Positions 8,112 to 16,892 of a DNA stretch of 64,000 nt are shown piece after piece. Under the pieces are notes generated by a model that ran no database searches, had not been told where the DNA came from, and was given only the letters and a program-made list of their open reading frames with translations. Source of the DNA: Pseudomonas syringae (GTDB lineage Bacteria > Pseudomonadota > Gammaproteobacteria > Pseudomonadales > Pseudomonadaceae); the NCBI RefSeq assembly GCF_001698815.1, contig NZ_LGSI01000068.1, positions 62,001 through 126,000 on the forward strand. The letters are read 5' to 3'. Numbering within the stretch: the stretch's first letter is position 1; each line of letters opens with the position of its first letter. The position numbers and the translations under genes were made by a program.

Positions 8112-11100
8112 TTACTCGTCGTAGCCCAGGTTCGGTGCCAGCCAGCGTTCGGTGACGCTCAACTCCTGGCCCTTACGGGCGGTGTAGCTTTCGACCTGAT
8201 CCTTGTCAACCTTGCCCACGGCGAAATACTGCGCTTGCGGGTGGGCGAAGTACCAGCCGCTGACTGCCGCTGCCGGGAACATGGCGTAGTGCTCGGTGAG
8301 GAACACGCCGCTTTTGCCGGGTTGGCCTTCTGGCATCGGGTCCAGCAACTGGAACAGCGTGCCTTTTTCCGTGTGGTCCGGGCAGGCCGGATAGCCTGGG
8401 GCAGGGCGGATGCCGACGTATTGTTCCTTGATCAACTCGTCATTGCCCAATTGCTCGTCCTTGGCATAACCCCAGTATTCCTTACGAACCTGTTGGTGCA
8501 GCCATTCAGCGCACGCTTCGGCGAGACGGTCAGCCAAGGCCTTGACCATGATCGCATTGTAATCGTCGCCCTTGTCCTGATATGCCTTGGAGACTTCTTC
8601 AGCCCCAATGCCAGCGGTGGTGATGAAGCCGCCGACATAATCCGTCACACCGCTGCTCTTGGGCGCGACGAAGTCGGCCAGAGAGAAATTCGGCTTGCCG
8701 TCGGTTTTGATGATCTGCTGACGCAAGTGGTGCAGTTTTGCGATTGGCTTGCCGTCTTCGCCATAAACTTCCAGGTCATCTTCATCCACCTGATTGGCCG
8801 GCCAGAAACCGAACACTGCGCTGGCGCTGATCAGCTTTTCGTCGATCAGCTTGCGCAATAGCTCCTGGGCATCGGCGAACAGCGAGGTCGCCGCTTCACC
8901 GACGACCTCATCCGTGAGAATGCGCGGGTATTTGCCGGCCAGATCCCAGGAGATAAAGAACGGCGTCCAGTCGATGTATTCGGCCAGCACGTCGAGGTCA
9001 ATGTTTTCCAGGACTTTGGCGCCGGTAAATGTCGGTTTCACCGGGTTATAGGTTTCCCAGTCGAACTGTGGCTTCTTGGCGACGGCCGCGCCGTAGCTCA
9101 GGCGCTCGGTGCGGGCGCTGCGCGCCGAGGTGCGTTCGCGGACCTCGATGTATTCGAGGCGGGTCTTCTCGATGAATGCTGGTTTCAGCTCCTTGGACAA
9201 CAGCTGAGTCGCCACACCCACGGCACGGGAAGCGTCAGTGACGTAGATGACTGCGTCATTGCTGTATTTCGGTTCGATCTTCACCGCCGTGTGCGCCTTG
9301 GACGTCGTGGCACCGCCGATCATCAGCGGCAGGTGGAAGTCCTGACGCTGCATTTCCCGGGCAACGTGGACCATTTCGTCCAGCGAAGGCGTGATCAAGC
9401 CGGAAAGGCCAATGATGTCGCACTTCTGTTCCTTGGCGACTTGCAGGATCTTTTCAGCCGGGACCATGACGCCAAGATCGACGACGTCGTAGCCGTTACA
9501 GCCGAGTACCACGCCGACGATGTTCTTGCCGATATCGTGGACGTCGCCCTTGACCGTAGCCATGAGGATCTTGCCCTTGGCCTCCGGCTTATCGCCTTTT
9601 TCCAGTTCAATGAACGGAATCAAGTGGGCCACAGCCTGTTTCATGACTCGAGCGGACTTCACCACCTGAGGCAGGAACATTTTTCCCGAGCCGAACAGAT
9701 CGCCGACGATATTCATGCCGGACATCAACGGGCCTTCGATCACCTCGATAGGCCGCGCGAACGATTGGCGGGATTCTTCAGTGTCTTCGACGATGTGCGT
9801 GGTAATACCTTTGACCAGAGCATGTTCCAGGCGCTTGTTGACCGGCCAGCCACGCCACTCTTCGGTTTCAGCTTCCTTGACGCTGCCGTCGCCCTTGAAC
9901 TTGTCGGCAATCGCCAGCAGCGCGTCGGTGCCTTCCGGGTTGCGGTTGAGCACGACATCTTCAACGCAATTGCGCAGCTCGGCCGGGATCTGGTCGTAGA
10001 TTTCCAGCTGGCCGGCGTTGACGATGCCCATGGTCAGGCCGTTGCGAATCGCGTGCAGCAGGAACACCGAGTGGATCGCCTCGCGCACAGGATTGTTGCC
10101 CCGGAACGAGAACGACACGTTGGACACGCCGCCGGAGGTCAGTGCGTGGGGCAGGTTGTCGCGAATGTAGGCGCAGGCATTGATGAAGTCGACGGCGTAG
10201 TTGTTGTGCTCCTCGATACCGGTGGCGATGGCGAAGATGTTCGGGTCGAAAATGATGTCTTCCGGCGGGAAGCCCACTTCATTGACCAAAATGTCGTACG
10301 AGCGTTTGCAGATTTCCTTCTTGCGCTTTTCGGTATCGGCCTGACCTTTCTCGTCAAACGCCATCACCACCACGGCCGCGCCATAGCGCTTGCACAGTTT
10401 GGCGTGATGAATGAACTGCTCGACGCCTTCCTTCATGCTGATGGAGTTGACGATGCCTTTGCCCTGAATGCACTTGAGACCGGCTTCGATCACTTCCCAT
10501 TTCGACGAATCGATCATGATCGGCACGCGCGAGATATCCGGCTCGCCAGCAATCAGGTTGAGGAAGGTCACCATGGCCTTCTTCGAGTCCAGCATGCCTT
10601 CGTCCATGTTGATATCGATCACCTGGGCGCCGGCTTCGACCTGTTGCAGGGCGACTTCCAGGGCTTCGGTGTAATTGTCTTCACGGATCAGGCGGGCAAA
10701 ACGGGCGGAACCCGTGATGTTGGTGCGCTCGCCGACGTTGATGAACAGCGATTGGCGATCGATGGTGAACGGCTCAAGGCCCGACAGGCGACAGGCTTTC
10801 GGAATTTCCGGGATAACACGCGGCGCATATTTGCTGACGGCTTCGGCGATGGCCTTGATGTGGCCCGGTGTTGTGCCGCAGCAACCGCCGACGATATTCA
10901 AGAAGCCGCTCTGGGCGAATTCTTCGATGACCAGCGCGGTTTGGGCCGGGGTTTCGTCGTACTCGCCGAACTCGTTGGGCAGGCCGGCATTGGGGTGCGC
11001 CGAAATCCGCGTGCTGGCCTTGTTGGACAGTTCTTGCAGATAAGGCCGCAGCTCACTGGCGCCCAGCGCGCAGTTCAAACCTACAGAAATGGGTTTGGCG

Positions 11101-11819
11101 TGGCTGACCGAGTTCCAGAAGGCTTCAGTGGTCTGCCCGGATAGCGTACGGCCCGAGGCGTCGGTAATGGTTCCGGAAATCATGATCGGCAATTCGAGGC
11201 CGAGTTCTTCGAACACGCCCTGCACGGCGAAGATCGCCGCCTTGGCATTGAGTGTGTCGAAGATGGTCTCGATCAGGATCAGGTCAGCGCCGCCCTCGAT
11301 CAGGCCTTTGGTGGCTTCGGTGTAGTTTTCCACCAGTTCGTCGAAGGTAACGTTGCGATAGCCGGGGTTGTTCACGTCCGGTGACAGCGAGCAGGTGCGG
11401 CTGGTGGGACCGAGCACGCCAGCGACAAAACGCGGCTTGTCCGGGGTTTCCAGGGTTTTTGCATCGGCGACCTTTCGAGCCAGGCGAGCGCCTTCGACGT
11501 TCAGCTCATACACCAGCTCTTCCATGCCGTAATCGGCCTGGGAAACCTGGGTGGCGTTAAACGTGTTGGTTTCCAGAATGTCCGCGCCAGCGTCCAGATA
11601 GGCTTTTTCGATGGCGCCGATGACATCCGGACGGGTCAGGATGAGCAGGTCGTTATTACCTTTGACATCGCTTGGCCAGTCGGCGAAACGTTTGCCTCGG
11701 TAATCCTGCTCTTCAAGGCGGTAGCTCTGGATCATGGTGCCCATACCGCCGTCGAGGACCAGAATCCTCTGTTGAAGAGCTTGCTGGAGAGCGTGATGGC
11801 GAGCGGTGCGGTCAGACAT
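8112..11819 (-). CDS. metH: Cobalamin-dependent methionine synthase
   Basis: This 1235-residue protein has the full-length family size. It moves a methyl group from methyltetrahydrofolate to homocysteine through enzyme-bound cobalamin, in the cytoplasm. In order: a homocysteine-binding barrel with the zinc Cys pair GGCCGTTPGH (about residue 308), a pterin-binding barrel with NVGERTN, a cobalamin cap and Rossmann domain with the cobalt-ligating His in DVHDIGKN, and a C-terminal S-adenosylmethionine activation domain with RPAPGYPACPDH. The ATG at 11817-11819 matches the usual start. A MetR-like box lies 82-95 bases upstream. It depends on cobalamin, whose synthesis genes are encoded from 14 kb onward in this window. 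No truncation is seen. Confidence 0.98.
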   Translation of the reverse strand: MSDRTARHHALQQALQQRILVLDGGMGTMIQSYRLEEQDYRGKRFADWPSDVKGNNDLLILTRPDVIGAIEKAYLDAGADILETNTFNATQVSQADYGMEELVYELNVEGARLARKVADAKTLETPDKPRFVAGVLGPTSRTCSLSPDVNNPGYRNVTFDELVENYTEATKGLIEGGADLILIETIFDTLNAKAAIFAVQGVFEELGLELPIMISGTITDASGRTLSGQTTEAFWNSVSHAKPISVGLNCALGASELRPYLQELSNKASTRISAHPNAGLPNEFGEYDETPAQTALVIEEFAQSGFLNIVGGCCGTTPGHIKAIAEAVSKYAPRVIPEIPKACRLSGLEPFTIDRQSLFINVGERTNITGSARFARLIREDNYTEALEVALQQVEAGAQVIDINMDEGMLDSKKAMVTFLNLIAGEPDISRVPIMIDSSKWEVIEAGLKCIQGKGIVNSISMKEGVEQFIHHAKLCKRYGAAVVVMAFDEKGQADTEKRKKEICKRSYDILVNEVGFPPEDIIFDPNIFAIATGIEEHNNYAVDFINACAYIRDNLPHALTSGGVSNVSFSFRGNNPVREAIHSVFLLHAIRNGLTMGIVNAGQLEIYDQIPAELRNCVEDVVLNRNPEGTDALLAIADKFKGDGSVKEAETEEWRGWPVNKRLEHALVKGITTHIVEDTEESRQSFARPIEVIEGPLMSGMNIVGDLFGSGKMFLPQVVKSARVMKQAVAHLIPFIELEKGDKPEAKGKILMATVKGDVHDIGKNIVGVVLGCNGYDVVDLGVMVPAEKILQVAKEQKCDIIGLSGLITPSLDEMVHVAREMQRQDFHLPLMIGGATTSKAHTAVKIEPKYSNDAVIYVTDASRAVGVATQLLSKELKPAFIEKTRLEYIEVRERTSARSARTERLSYGAAVAKKPQFDWETYNPVKPTFTGAKVLENIDLDVLAEYIDWTPFFISWDLAGKYPRILTDEVVGEAATSLFADAQELLRKLIDEKLISASAVFGFWPANQVDEDDLEVYGEDGKPIAKLHHLRQQIIKTDGKPNFSLADFVAPKSSGVTDYVGGFITTAGIGAEEVSKAYQDKGDDYNAIMVKALADRLAEACAEWLHQQVRKEYWGYAKDEQLGNDELIKEQYVGIRPAPGYPACPDHTEKGTLFQLLDPMPEGQPGKSGVFLTEHYAMFPAAAVSGWYFAHPQAQYFAVGKVDKDQVESYTARKGQELSVTERWLAPNLGYDE

Positions 11820-12167
11820 AGGGCTACCTGGAAAAGGTCGATACAGAAAGGTCGAGATGATATCAAACCCGAACGGTTTTAGTGTTGATTACCCTTTTGC
11901 ATGAATATCGTTCATGTTGAGGGCTCATCGGCAGCCGCGAGGCAGGGATCGAGGCGTCAGCAATTCAATGCCGGTCAATACTGCTGAAAATCATCGCAGG
12001 CCTTATGGGACATGGCTTGCGGCCATCTTTTGATTTGCCTCCTTTAGTCAGTTTCTCCGATCTTTTCCGCAAAAACGTGGTCCGACTCCAGGAGTGTCCG
12101 GGGGCGCGCTTCTGGTTTGCCTTCCCGGACTGTGATTCAAAAGTCAGGCGACAGAGGTTGTTTATAG
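11820..12167. other. Intergenic region between divergent metH and acyltransferase genes
   Basis: These 348 bases hold the promoter of metH (leftward) with the MetR-like palindrome at 11902-11914, and presumably the start of the acyltransferase transcript (rightward), preceded by AGAGG at 12152-12156. I see no convincing small gene, RNA fold or terminator in the rest. Confidence 0.5.
11902..11914. promoter_or_regulatory. MetR-like operator upstream of metH
   Basis: TGAATATCGTTCA matches the published MetR consensus TGAA-N5-TTCA exactly, and the symmetry extends one base further on each side. It lies 82-95 bases before the metH start, a usual distance for a LysR-type activator. MetR activates metE and metH in enteric bacteria; the same role here is inferred. 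Confidence 0.65.
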
Positions 12168-13190
12168 ATGCTGATTTCGGTTCAAGCCCTGCGGGCACTC
12201 GCCGCTTGGGCAGTGGTGTGTCATCACTTCATGCAAATTTTTTTCGACTTTCATGCGTCGGGCCCGATAGGTCAGTTTTTTGTTTCCAAGGGTGCTGTCG
12301 GTGTCGATATCTTTTTCGTCATCAGCGGTCTGGTGATCTTTCTTTCGACACAAAATACCGATATGCCCGCGGGTCGCTTCATGCTTAACCGAATTATCCG
12401 CATTGTTCCCGCCTACTGGTTTTACACCGCCATCATGGGGCTGCTTCTGGTTTTTGCAGCGCCCTTGCTGCCGCATCAGGTCATCAGCTGGCAGAATTTC
12501 CTGTTGTCACTGCTGTTCATTCCTTCTGAAAACCCTGGTGGATATGGTCTGTATCCCACGCTGAACGTCGGCTGGACGCTGAACTATGAAATGCTCTTCT
12601 ATCTGCTGTTTTCGACGGTGTTTCTGTTTCAGCAGCGCCATCGCCCGTTGATCGTCGCCGCCGCGCTGTTTGCCGTCAGCGAAGTGCTGGCGCGTTCCGG
12701 GTTGATCAGTCGCTTCTACGGCAATGACATCGTCTACGAGTTTTTGCTGGGGATCGGCATCGGCATCATCTATCGCAAGGGCTGGATCAGGGAGGGTGTC
12801 TGGTTACCCTTGCTCGGCATCGCCACCGCGCTGGTCACTATCTATCATCTGACGCCATCGGAACGACTGCTCAACTGGGGCTTGCCCAGCGCGTTGATTG
12901 TCTTGTCGTGCATTTCCCTGGAACCCTGTTTCCGGGGTAATCGACTGCTCAAGATTCTTGGCGATTGTTCGTATTCGGTGTATCTGCTGCACGTGTTGGT
13001 GCTGTATGCCGGCTGGCTGGCGGCCGAACATTTCGCGCTGAATCCGTACCTGGTGTTCGCGATATGCGTGCCTGTCATCGGGCTGGGCGCATGGGGCAGC
13101 TATGAATGGCTCGAAAAAGGCCTTTACCGCCGTATGAAGGGTTGGTTGGACAAACGCCGCAGCGCTGATACCGCGCAGGTTCTTTCCTGA
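12168..13190 (+). CDS. Acyltransferase family 3 membrane protein
   Basis: This 340-residue integral membrane protein belongs to the acyltransferase_3 / OafA group, which moves acyl groups onto surface sugars from the inner membrane. It opens with the family signature QALRALAAWAVVCHHF, whose VxxxH element holds the proposed catalytic His. VDIFFVISGLVIF is typical of the second membrane helix, and about ten hydrophobic spans follow. The start at ATG 12168 is preceded by AGAGG at a somewhat long spacing of about 11 bases. No glycan cluster is adjacent, so the acceptor is unknown. The family is clear, the substrate is not. Confidence 0.88.
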   Translation: MLISVQALRALAAWAVVCHHFMQIFFDFHASGPIGQFFVSKGAVGVDIFFVISGLVIFLSTQNTDMPAGRFMLNRIIRIVPAYWFYTAIMGLLLVFAAPLLPHQVISWQNFLLSLLFIPSENPGGYGLYPTLNVGWTLNYEMLFYLLFSTVFLFQQRHRPLIVAAALFAVSEVLARSGLISRFYGNDIVYEFLLGIGIGIIYRKGWIREGVWLPLLGIATALVTIYHLTPSERLLNWGLPSALIVLSCISLEPCFRGNRLLKILGDCSYSVYLLHVLVLYAGWLAAEHFALNPYLVFAICVPVIGLGAWGSYEWLEKGLYRRMKGWLDKRRSADTAQVLS

Positions 13191-13290
13191 TCGGTTCTTT
13201 TCCGACCTGCTCTTTTCCGACAAAAATACTAGGACTTTGTATGACGCAGCCGATTGGCGTAAACTGCCAGCACGTCTGCGAGGAATTTTC

Positions 13291-13884
13291 ATGACCGCTA
13301 TCATTATTACCGATGCTGCCCACGACTATCTGGCCGATCTGCTCGAAAAGCAGAACGCCCCGGGCATCGGCATCCGCGTGTTTATTACCCAACCTGGCAC
13401 CCAATACGCTGAAACCTGCATTGCTTATTGCAAGCCGGGCGAAGAAAAGCCTGAAGACAAGGCCATTGGCCTGAAAAGCTTCACGGCCTGGATCGATAAC
13501 TTCAGTGAAGCGTTTCTCGACGATGCTGTCGTCGATTATGCCACTGATCGCATGGGCGGCCAGTTGACCATCAAGGCGCCAAACGCCAAAGTTCCGATGG
13601 TGAACGCCGACAGCCCGATCAACGAGCGCATCAGCTATTACCTGCAAACCGAGATCAATCCCGGTCTTGCCAGCCACGGCGGCCAGGTAACACTGATCGA
13701 CGTCGTTGAAGAAGAAGACAAGAACATCGCTGTGCTGCAATTCGGTGGCGGTTGCCAGGGTTGCGGTCAGGCCGATGTGACGCTCAAGGAAGGTATCGAG
13801 CGCACGTTGCTCGAACGTATTCCTGAGCTGAGCGGCGTGCGTGACGTGACTGACCACACGCAAAAAGAGAACGCTTACTACTAA
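13291..13884 (+). CDS. nfuA: Fe-S cluster carrier NfuA
   Basis: This 194-residue protein carries 4Fe-4S clusters to client enzymes and protects them under stress. The N-terminal half is a degenerate A-type (HesB-like) domain. The C-terminal Nfu domain holds the cluster-binding pair Cys155-x-x-Cys158 in GGCQGCG. The frame stays open upstream, but ATG 13291 behind GAGGAA is the family start. A strong terminator follows the stop by 21 bases. Size and motifs match the family closely. Confidence 0.96.
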   Translation: MTAIIITDAAHDYLADLLEKQNAPGIGIRVFITQPGTQYAETCIAYCKPGEEKPEDKAIGLKSFTAWIDNFSEAFLDDAVVDYATDRMGGQLTIKAPNAKVPMVNADSPINERISYYLQTEINPGLASHGGQVTLIDVVEEEDKNIAVLQFGGGCQGCGQADVTLKEGIERTLLERIPELSGVRDVTDHTQKENAYY

Positions 13885-13905
13885 GTGAGCGATCTGCGCA
13901 GCATC

Positions 13906-13934
13906 AAAAACCCCGACACGTTCGGGGTTTTTTT
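13906..13934 (+). terminator. Terminator of nfuA
   Basis: AAAAACCCCGA (13906-13916) pairs perfectly with TCGGGGTTTTT around a CACGT loop, ending in seven T residues (13928-13934). Confidence 0.92.
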
Positions 13935-13965
13935 ATAGCTGCGGCATACGGCTGTTTTCCCTGTA

Positions 13966-14044
13966 GGAGCGAGGCTTGCCCGCGAAAGCGTCATTCCAAG
14001 CGATGGGTTTTTTGAAACTGCGATTCGCGGGCAAGCCTCGCTCC
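13966..14044. repeat. REPIN (inverted REP pair)
   Basis: GGAGCGAGGCTTGCCCGCGAA (13966-13986) is followed by its exact reverse complement at 14024-14044, separated by 37 bases. This is the typical Pseudomonas REP doublet. It sits between convergent nfuA and cobM, a usual extragenic position, and recurs at 30324-30404. Confidence 0.9.
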
Positions 14045-14061
14045 AACAAAGGGGTTCAGCA

Positions 14062-14808
14062 TCACGGCCTGAACAAATGTGCATGCCCCGCACGGTACAG
14101 CGAAGACTCCCCAAAGCTGTCGTCAGCCAGAACGCGCCCCACCAGAATCAACGCCGTACGCCGAAAGCCCTTTTCAAGCACCTTTTCCTCGATGTCCGCC
14201 AGCGTGCCCAGCACCCAGTCCTGATCCGGCCAGCTGGCGCGGTGCACGACAGCAATCGGGCAGTCGCTGCCGTAATGGGGCAGCAGTTCGGCAATGATTT
14301 TGTGCAGATTGTTGACCCCGAGGTGAATCGCCATGGTGGCGCGGTGTTGTGCCAGGCTGGCCAGTTCTTCGCCGGGCGGCATTGTGGTCTTGTCGGCGAA
14401 GCGGGTGAGGATCACGCTTTGTGAGATATCCGGCAACGTCAGTTCGGCGCCGAGCAGGGCGGCGCAGGCAGCGGTGGCGGTAACGCCCGGAATGATCTCG
14501 AACGGAATGTTCAATTCGCGCAGATAACGGATCTGCTCGCCGATGGCGCCGTACAGGCTCGGATCACCTGAATGCACCCGAGCTACATCCTGGCCTTGTT
14601 CATGAGCGGATTTCATCAAGGCGATGATCTGTTCGAGATGCAATTCGGCGCTGTTGCTGATCTGGATGGCGCTGTGGCCGTCCAGCACCGCAGTTGGCAC
14701 CAGCGATCCCGCATAGATGATCACCGGGCAACTTCGGATCAGCCGTTGCCCCTTGACCGTGATCAACTCCGGATCGCCAGGGCCTGCGCCGATGAAAAAA
14801 ACGGTCAT
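14062..14808 (-). CDS. cobM: Precorrin-4 C11-methyltransferase
   Basis: This 248-residue S-adenosylmethionine-dependent methyltransferase adds the C11 methyl group in aerobic cobalamin synthesis. It shows the tetrapyrrole methylase fold, with the N-terminal nucleotide loop FFIGAGPGDPELIT, the conserved VHSGDPSLYGA motif and a Pro/Gly-rich EIIPGVTATAA segment. A longer open frame exists, but ATG 14806-14808 has a good GGAG ribosome binding site and matches the family start. It is the last gene of the leftward cbtB-cbtA-cobE-cobM arm under the 16.3 kb riboswitch. Identification is firm. Confidence 0.95.
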   Translation of the reverse strand: MTVFFIGAGPGDPELITVKGQRLIRSCPVIIYAGSLVPTAVLDGHSAIQISNSAELHLEQIIALMKSAHEQGQDVARVHSGDPSLYGAIGEQIRYLRELNIPFEIIPGVTATAACAALLGAELTLPDISQSVILTRFADKTTMPPGEELASLAQHRATMAIHLGVNNLHKIIAELLPHYGSDCPIAVVHRASWPDQDWVLGTLADIEEKVLEKGFRRTALILVGRVLADDSFGESSLYRAGHAHLFRP

Positions 14809-14851
14809 GGAAACTCCAGATTCTTTAGTGGAAACGGTGTGAGAGGAGGGA

Positions 14852-15283
14852 TTATCGGCTATTGAGCTGGGTACTGGCCAAGGCAAATGTCGCCTGCAGA
14901 TTATTGACCCGAGGGATAAGCAAGCGTGCAGTACCTGATCGACTCGCCAGCGCCAACGCTGCGCTCTCTGCAACCCCGTAACAGCCGGTGTGTTCAAAGG
15001 CAGTCAACGAACGATGAGTCAATTGCGCTTCGTAAAGGTTGAGTTGCTGTGCGCTGAAGACGGTCAGCGGCAAGCGCAGCAGCCGCGCCAACTCCAGCAG
15101 ACCGGGCTCATTGCTTTTCAGGTCGATGGAGGCGAGGGCACTGAGGTCTTGCAACTCAATGCCATGACTTCGCAGGCTGGACTCGATCAACTCAAGCAGC
15201 ACGCCAGCGGAGCATCCGCGCTGGCAGCCTAGCCCGGCCACCAGCGTCGGTTGCGATTGATCAGGCTTGATCAAGTTCGGCAT
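14852..15283 (-). CDS. cobE: Cobalamin biosynthesis protein CobE (CbiG C-terminal type)
   Basis: This 143-residue protein matches the CobE / CbiG C-terminal domain. The first strand and Gly/Cys loop VAGLGCQRGCSAGVLLELI is the family hallmark, with the conserved ASIDLKSNEPGL segment and the TGCYGVAESAAL segment later on. CobE is needed for cobalamin synthesis in pseudomonads, probably through handling of a precorrin intermediate. Its start overlaps the 3' end of cbtA by 23 bases and cobM follows 43 bases after its stop, so the genes are co-transcribed. The family call is firm; the exact biochemical step is not settled to my knowledge. Confidence 0.92.
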   Translation of the reverse strand: MPNLIKPDQSQPTLVAGLGCQRGCSAGVLLELIESSLRSHGIELQDLSALASIDLKSNEPGLLELARLLRLPLTVFSAQQLNLYEAQLTHRSLTAFEHTGCYGVAESAALALASRSGTARLLIPRVNNLQATFALASTQLNSR

Positions 15284-15962
15284 TGTTGCGGCGGAACAGC
15301 CAGGCGCTGATCACGCCCATGGCAATCCAGAACAGCGCGTTGGTCAGCAACGAGGCGATCTTGAACTGCGACTCCAGCGCTTCGGGCGCCAGGCTCTCAT
15401 GCACTGGCGGTTGCGGCGCGCCGATGATATGCGGCACGACCAGAATCGCCACGCCCAGCACTTTGAGCAGCCAGTTCTTGCCGAACACGATCAATGCCAA
15501 AGCCACTGCAGTCGATGCAGCAGTGCCGATCCACCAGATTTGCCGTTGGGTCAGGTCCGCAGCTGCAGTGCCCGGCAGTTCTGGCGGCAGGCCAAGTGTC
15601 GGCGCGAGGGTGAACACCGCAAAACCTGCCAATCCCCACAGCACGCCTTGGGACGTCTTGCCTGGAGCGCGCAAGGTATAAAGACCGGCCAGCATCAGCG
15701 CGAAACCTACCGCGACTACCAGATTGCCGCCGGTAGTGGACAGAATGCGCTGCCAGCCATCTTGCGGAGACCAGGATTCCTCGTCATGTACATGACCGGC
15801 CGGGGCGTTTTCGGCGTGCTCGTGCACCTGCTCGGTCGGAGCGTTCTCGTAGGTTTCCGCTTGCAGAATCAGCGGCGCGACCCAGAAACTTTGCAGCAGG
15901 GTCAGGAGCAGTGCGGCAATCAGGCCAGTGAAGCCTGCCGTCTGAGCAATTCGCTTGAACAT
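15261..15962 (-). CDS. cbtA: CbtA family predicted cobalt transporter subunit
   Basis: This 233-residue membrane protein has about five hydrophobic spans. A His/Glu-rich periplasmic-type loop lies between the first two (HEHAENAPAGHVHDEE), typical of CbtA and likely to bind metal. Family stretches include WQRILSTTGGNLVVAVGFALM and AAPTLGLPPELPG-like residues in the third span region. CbtA and CbtB are predicted to import cobalt and are usually controlled by B12 riboswitches, as here. The ATG at 15960-15962 follows cbtB by 11 bases. Transport activity is inferred from the family and context. Confidence 0.92.
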   Translation of the reverse strand: MFKRIAQTAGFTGLIAALLLTLLQSFWVAPLILQAETYENAPTEQVHEHAENAPAGHVHDEESWSPQDGWQRILSTTGGNLVVAVGFALMLAGLYTLRAPGKTSQGVLWGLAGFAVFTLAPTLGLPPELPGTAAADLTQRQIWWIGTAASTAVALALIVFGKNWLLKVLGVAILVVPHIIGAPQPPVHESLAPEALESQFKIASLLTNALFWIAMGVISAWLFRRNNAELDQA

Positions 15963-15973
15963 GGCGTCAGGTC

Positions 15974-16162
15974 TCAATGGCAAGGAAAGGCAGAGCTGTG
16001 ACGGGTGTCATGCGCGGCATTGTGCACGGCGTCGATGTGCGAGAAGCCGGCGAAGTACACCAGGCACGCGCCGAGAATAGCAGCGCTGATGGCAGCGGTC
16101 AGGCGTTGGGTCTGGGTGGCGGTGGTGGTGCTGGCGGCGTGGCTGGTTGTGCTGATCGACAT
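15974..16162 (-). CDS. cbtB: CbtB family predicted cobalt transporter subunit
   Basis: This 62-residue protein has one membrane helix (ISAAILGACLVYFAGFSH) and a His-rich C-terminal tail with HNAAHDTRH and a final PCH, the known CbtB layout for metal capture. ATG 16160-16162 behind GAGGGA gives the usual family length. An ATG 14 codons upstream (16202-16204) also has a GGAG site and could give a 76-residue form. It is the first gene of the left cobalamin arm, about 110 bases after the B12 riboswitch. Confidence 0.88.
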   Translation of the reverse strand: MSISTTSHAASTTTATQTQRLTAAISAAILGACLVYFAGFSHIDAVHNAAHDTRHSSAFPCH

Positions 16163-16271
16163 GGCGCTTCCCTCTTGGATGTCGGCAAGGTGAGGGGAAC
16201 GCATGAGAGCTCCGCTGACAGGCGTCAGAAGAGATCAACAGCGCCCGCCCACCGCGGGTTTGTCAGAAGTT

Positions 16272-16465
16272 TCATGTCGGGCCGGTCTCCGGGCTTGCGA
16301 GGGGTCGTTTGCTCAACCTTAAAGAGTCACCTTCCCATGCCGTTGCCGGTCACAGTGGATCTGACTCTTCACTCGCTTACCGTTGCGGGGGCAGCGCCGG
16401 ACTTGCACAAGCCATGAGGCCTGAACGCACCGGTTTCCCGTTTCACCCTGTGAAGGGCACCCGAA
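16272..16465 (-). ncRNA. Cobalamin riboswitch controlling cbtB-cbtA-cobE-cobM
   Basis: Read leftward, the conserved blocks appear in the right order. They are GGTGAAACGGGAA with ACCGGTGCG, AGTCCGGCGCTGCCCCC, GCAACGGTAAGCG, a CACTG element, GGGAAGG, and the B12 box AGCCCGGAGACCGGCCC (about 16279-16297). These are the hallmarks of the Rfam cobalamin riboswitch. It lies about 110 bases before cbtB. Adenosylcobalamin binding is expected to lower expression of the left arm. Confidence 0.95.
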
Positions 16466-16568
16466 CAAGGCGTACAGGAGAGCATGGGCCGGCGTTGAAC
16501 GTCAATCAGTTCACGTCGGACGCAGGCTTGTGATTGACCTGCCGATGGTCACTGCGTAGCCTTGCGGG

Positions 16569-16767
16569 TTCGAGGTTCTGTGCCCTGCACCCGCTGCCAT
16601 GCAGCCGGACAGTGCACAGCTAAGAAGGGAACGCGGTCAATGCCGCGGCTGCCCCCGCAACTGTAAGCGGTCAGGTTCATTGCACAGCCACTGCGCCAAG
16701 CGGGAAGGCGCCATGAATTGCAGGTGGACTGTCCACCCGTAACCGCAAGCCAGGAGACCTGCCTCGA
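16569..16767 (+). ncRNA. Cobalamin riboswitch controlling cobW-cobN-chlID
   Basis: The blocks TTCGAGGTTCTGTGCCC, AAGAAGGGAACGCGG, GCTGCCCCCGCAACTGTAAG, CAGCCACTG, GGGAAGG and the B12 box CAAGCCAGGAGACCTGCC (16745-16762) follow the cobalamin riboswitch consensus in order. It lies about 125 bases before cobW and back to back with the leftward riboswitch, with only about 100 bases between the two for both promoters. Confidence 0.96.
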
Positions 16768-16809
16768 TCCGGGCATCATGCCCTGCAAATTCTCACTACA
16801 ACCGGGCGG

Positions 16810-16855
16810 GGTGATCCGGTGGCGAATCCAGTCCTGTGCCTGATCACCGGGTTTT
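16810..16855 (+). terminator. Possible riboswitch expression platform hairpin before cobW
   Basis: GGTGATC (16810-16816) can pair with GATCACC (16842-16848), followed by GGGTTTTC. It lies between the B12 riboswitch and cobW and could serve as a regulated terminator. The U tract is short, so the call is tentative. Confidence 0.4.
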
Positions 16856-16892
16856 CGTCCTGTTTGCCCGCCGCTTCGCCAAAGGGCACCTG

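Noticed and set aside
9291..11144. 617-codon open frame on the + strand opposite metH
   Set aside because: It lies fully inside metH, which has all family motifs. The antisense frame has the His/Asp/Val-rich composition expected from the complement of GC-rich codons, with no domain and no ribosome site.
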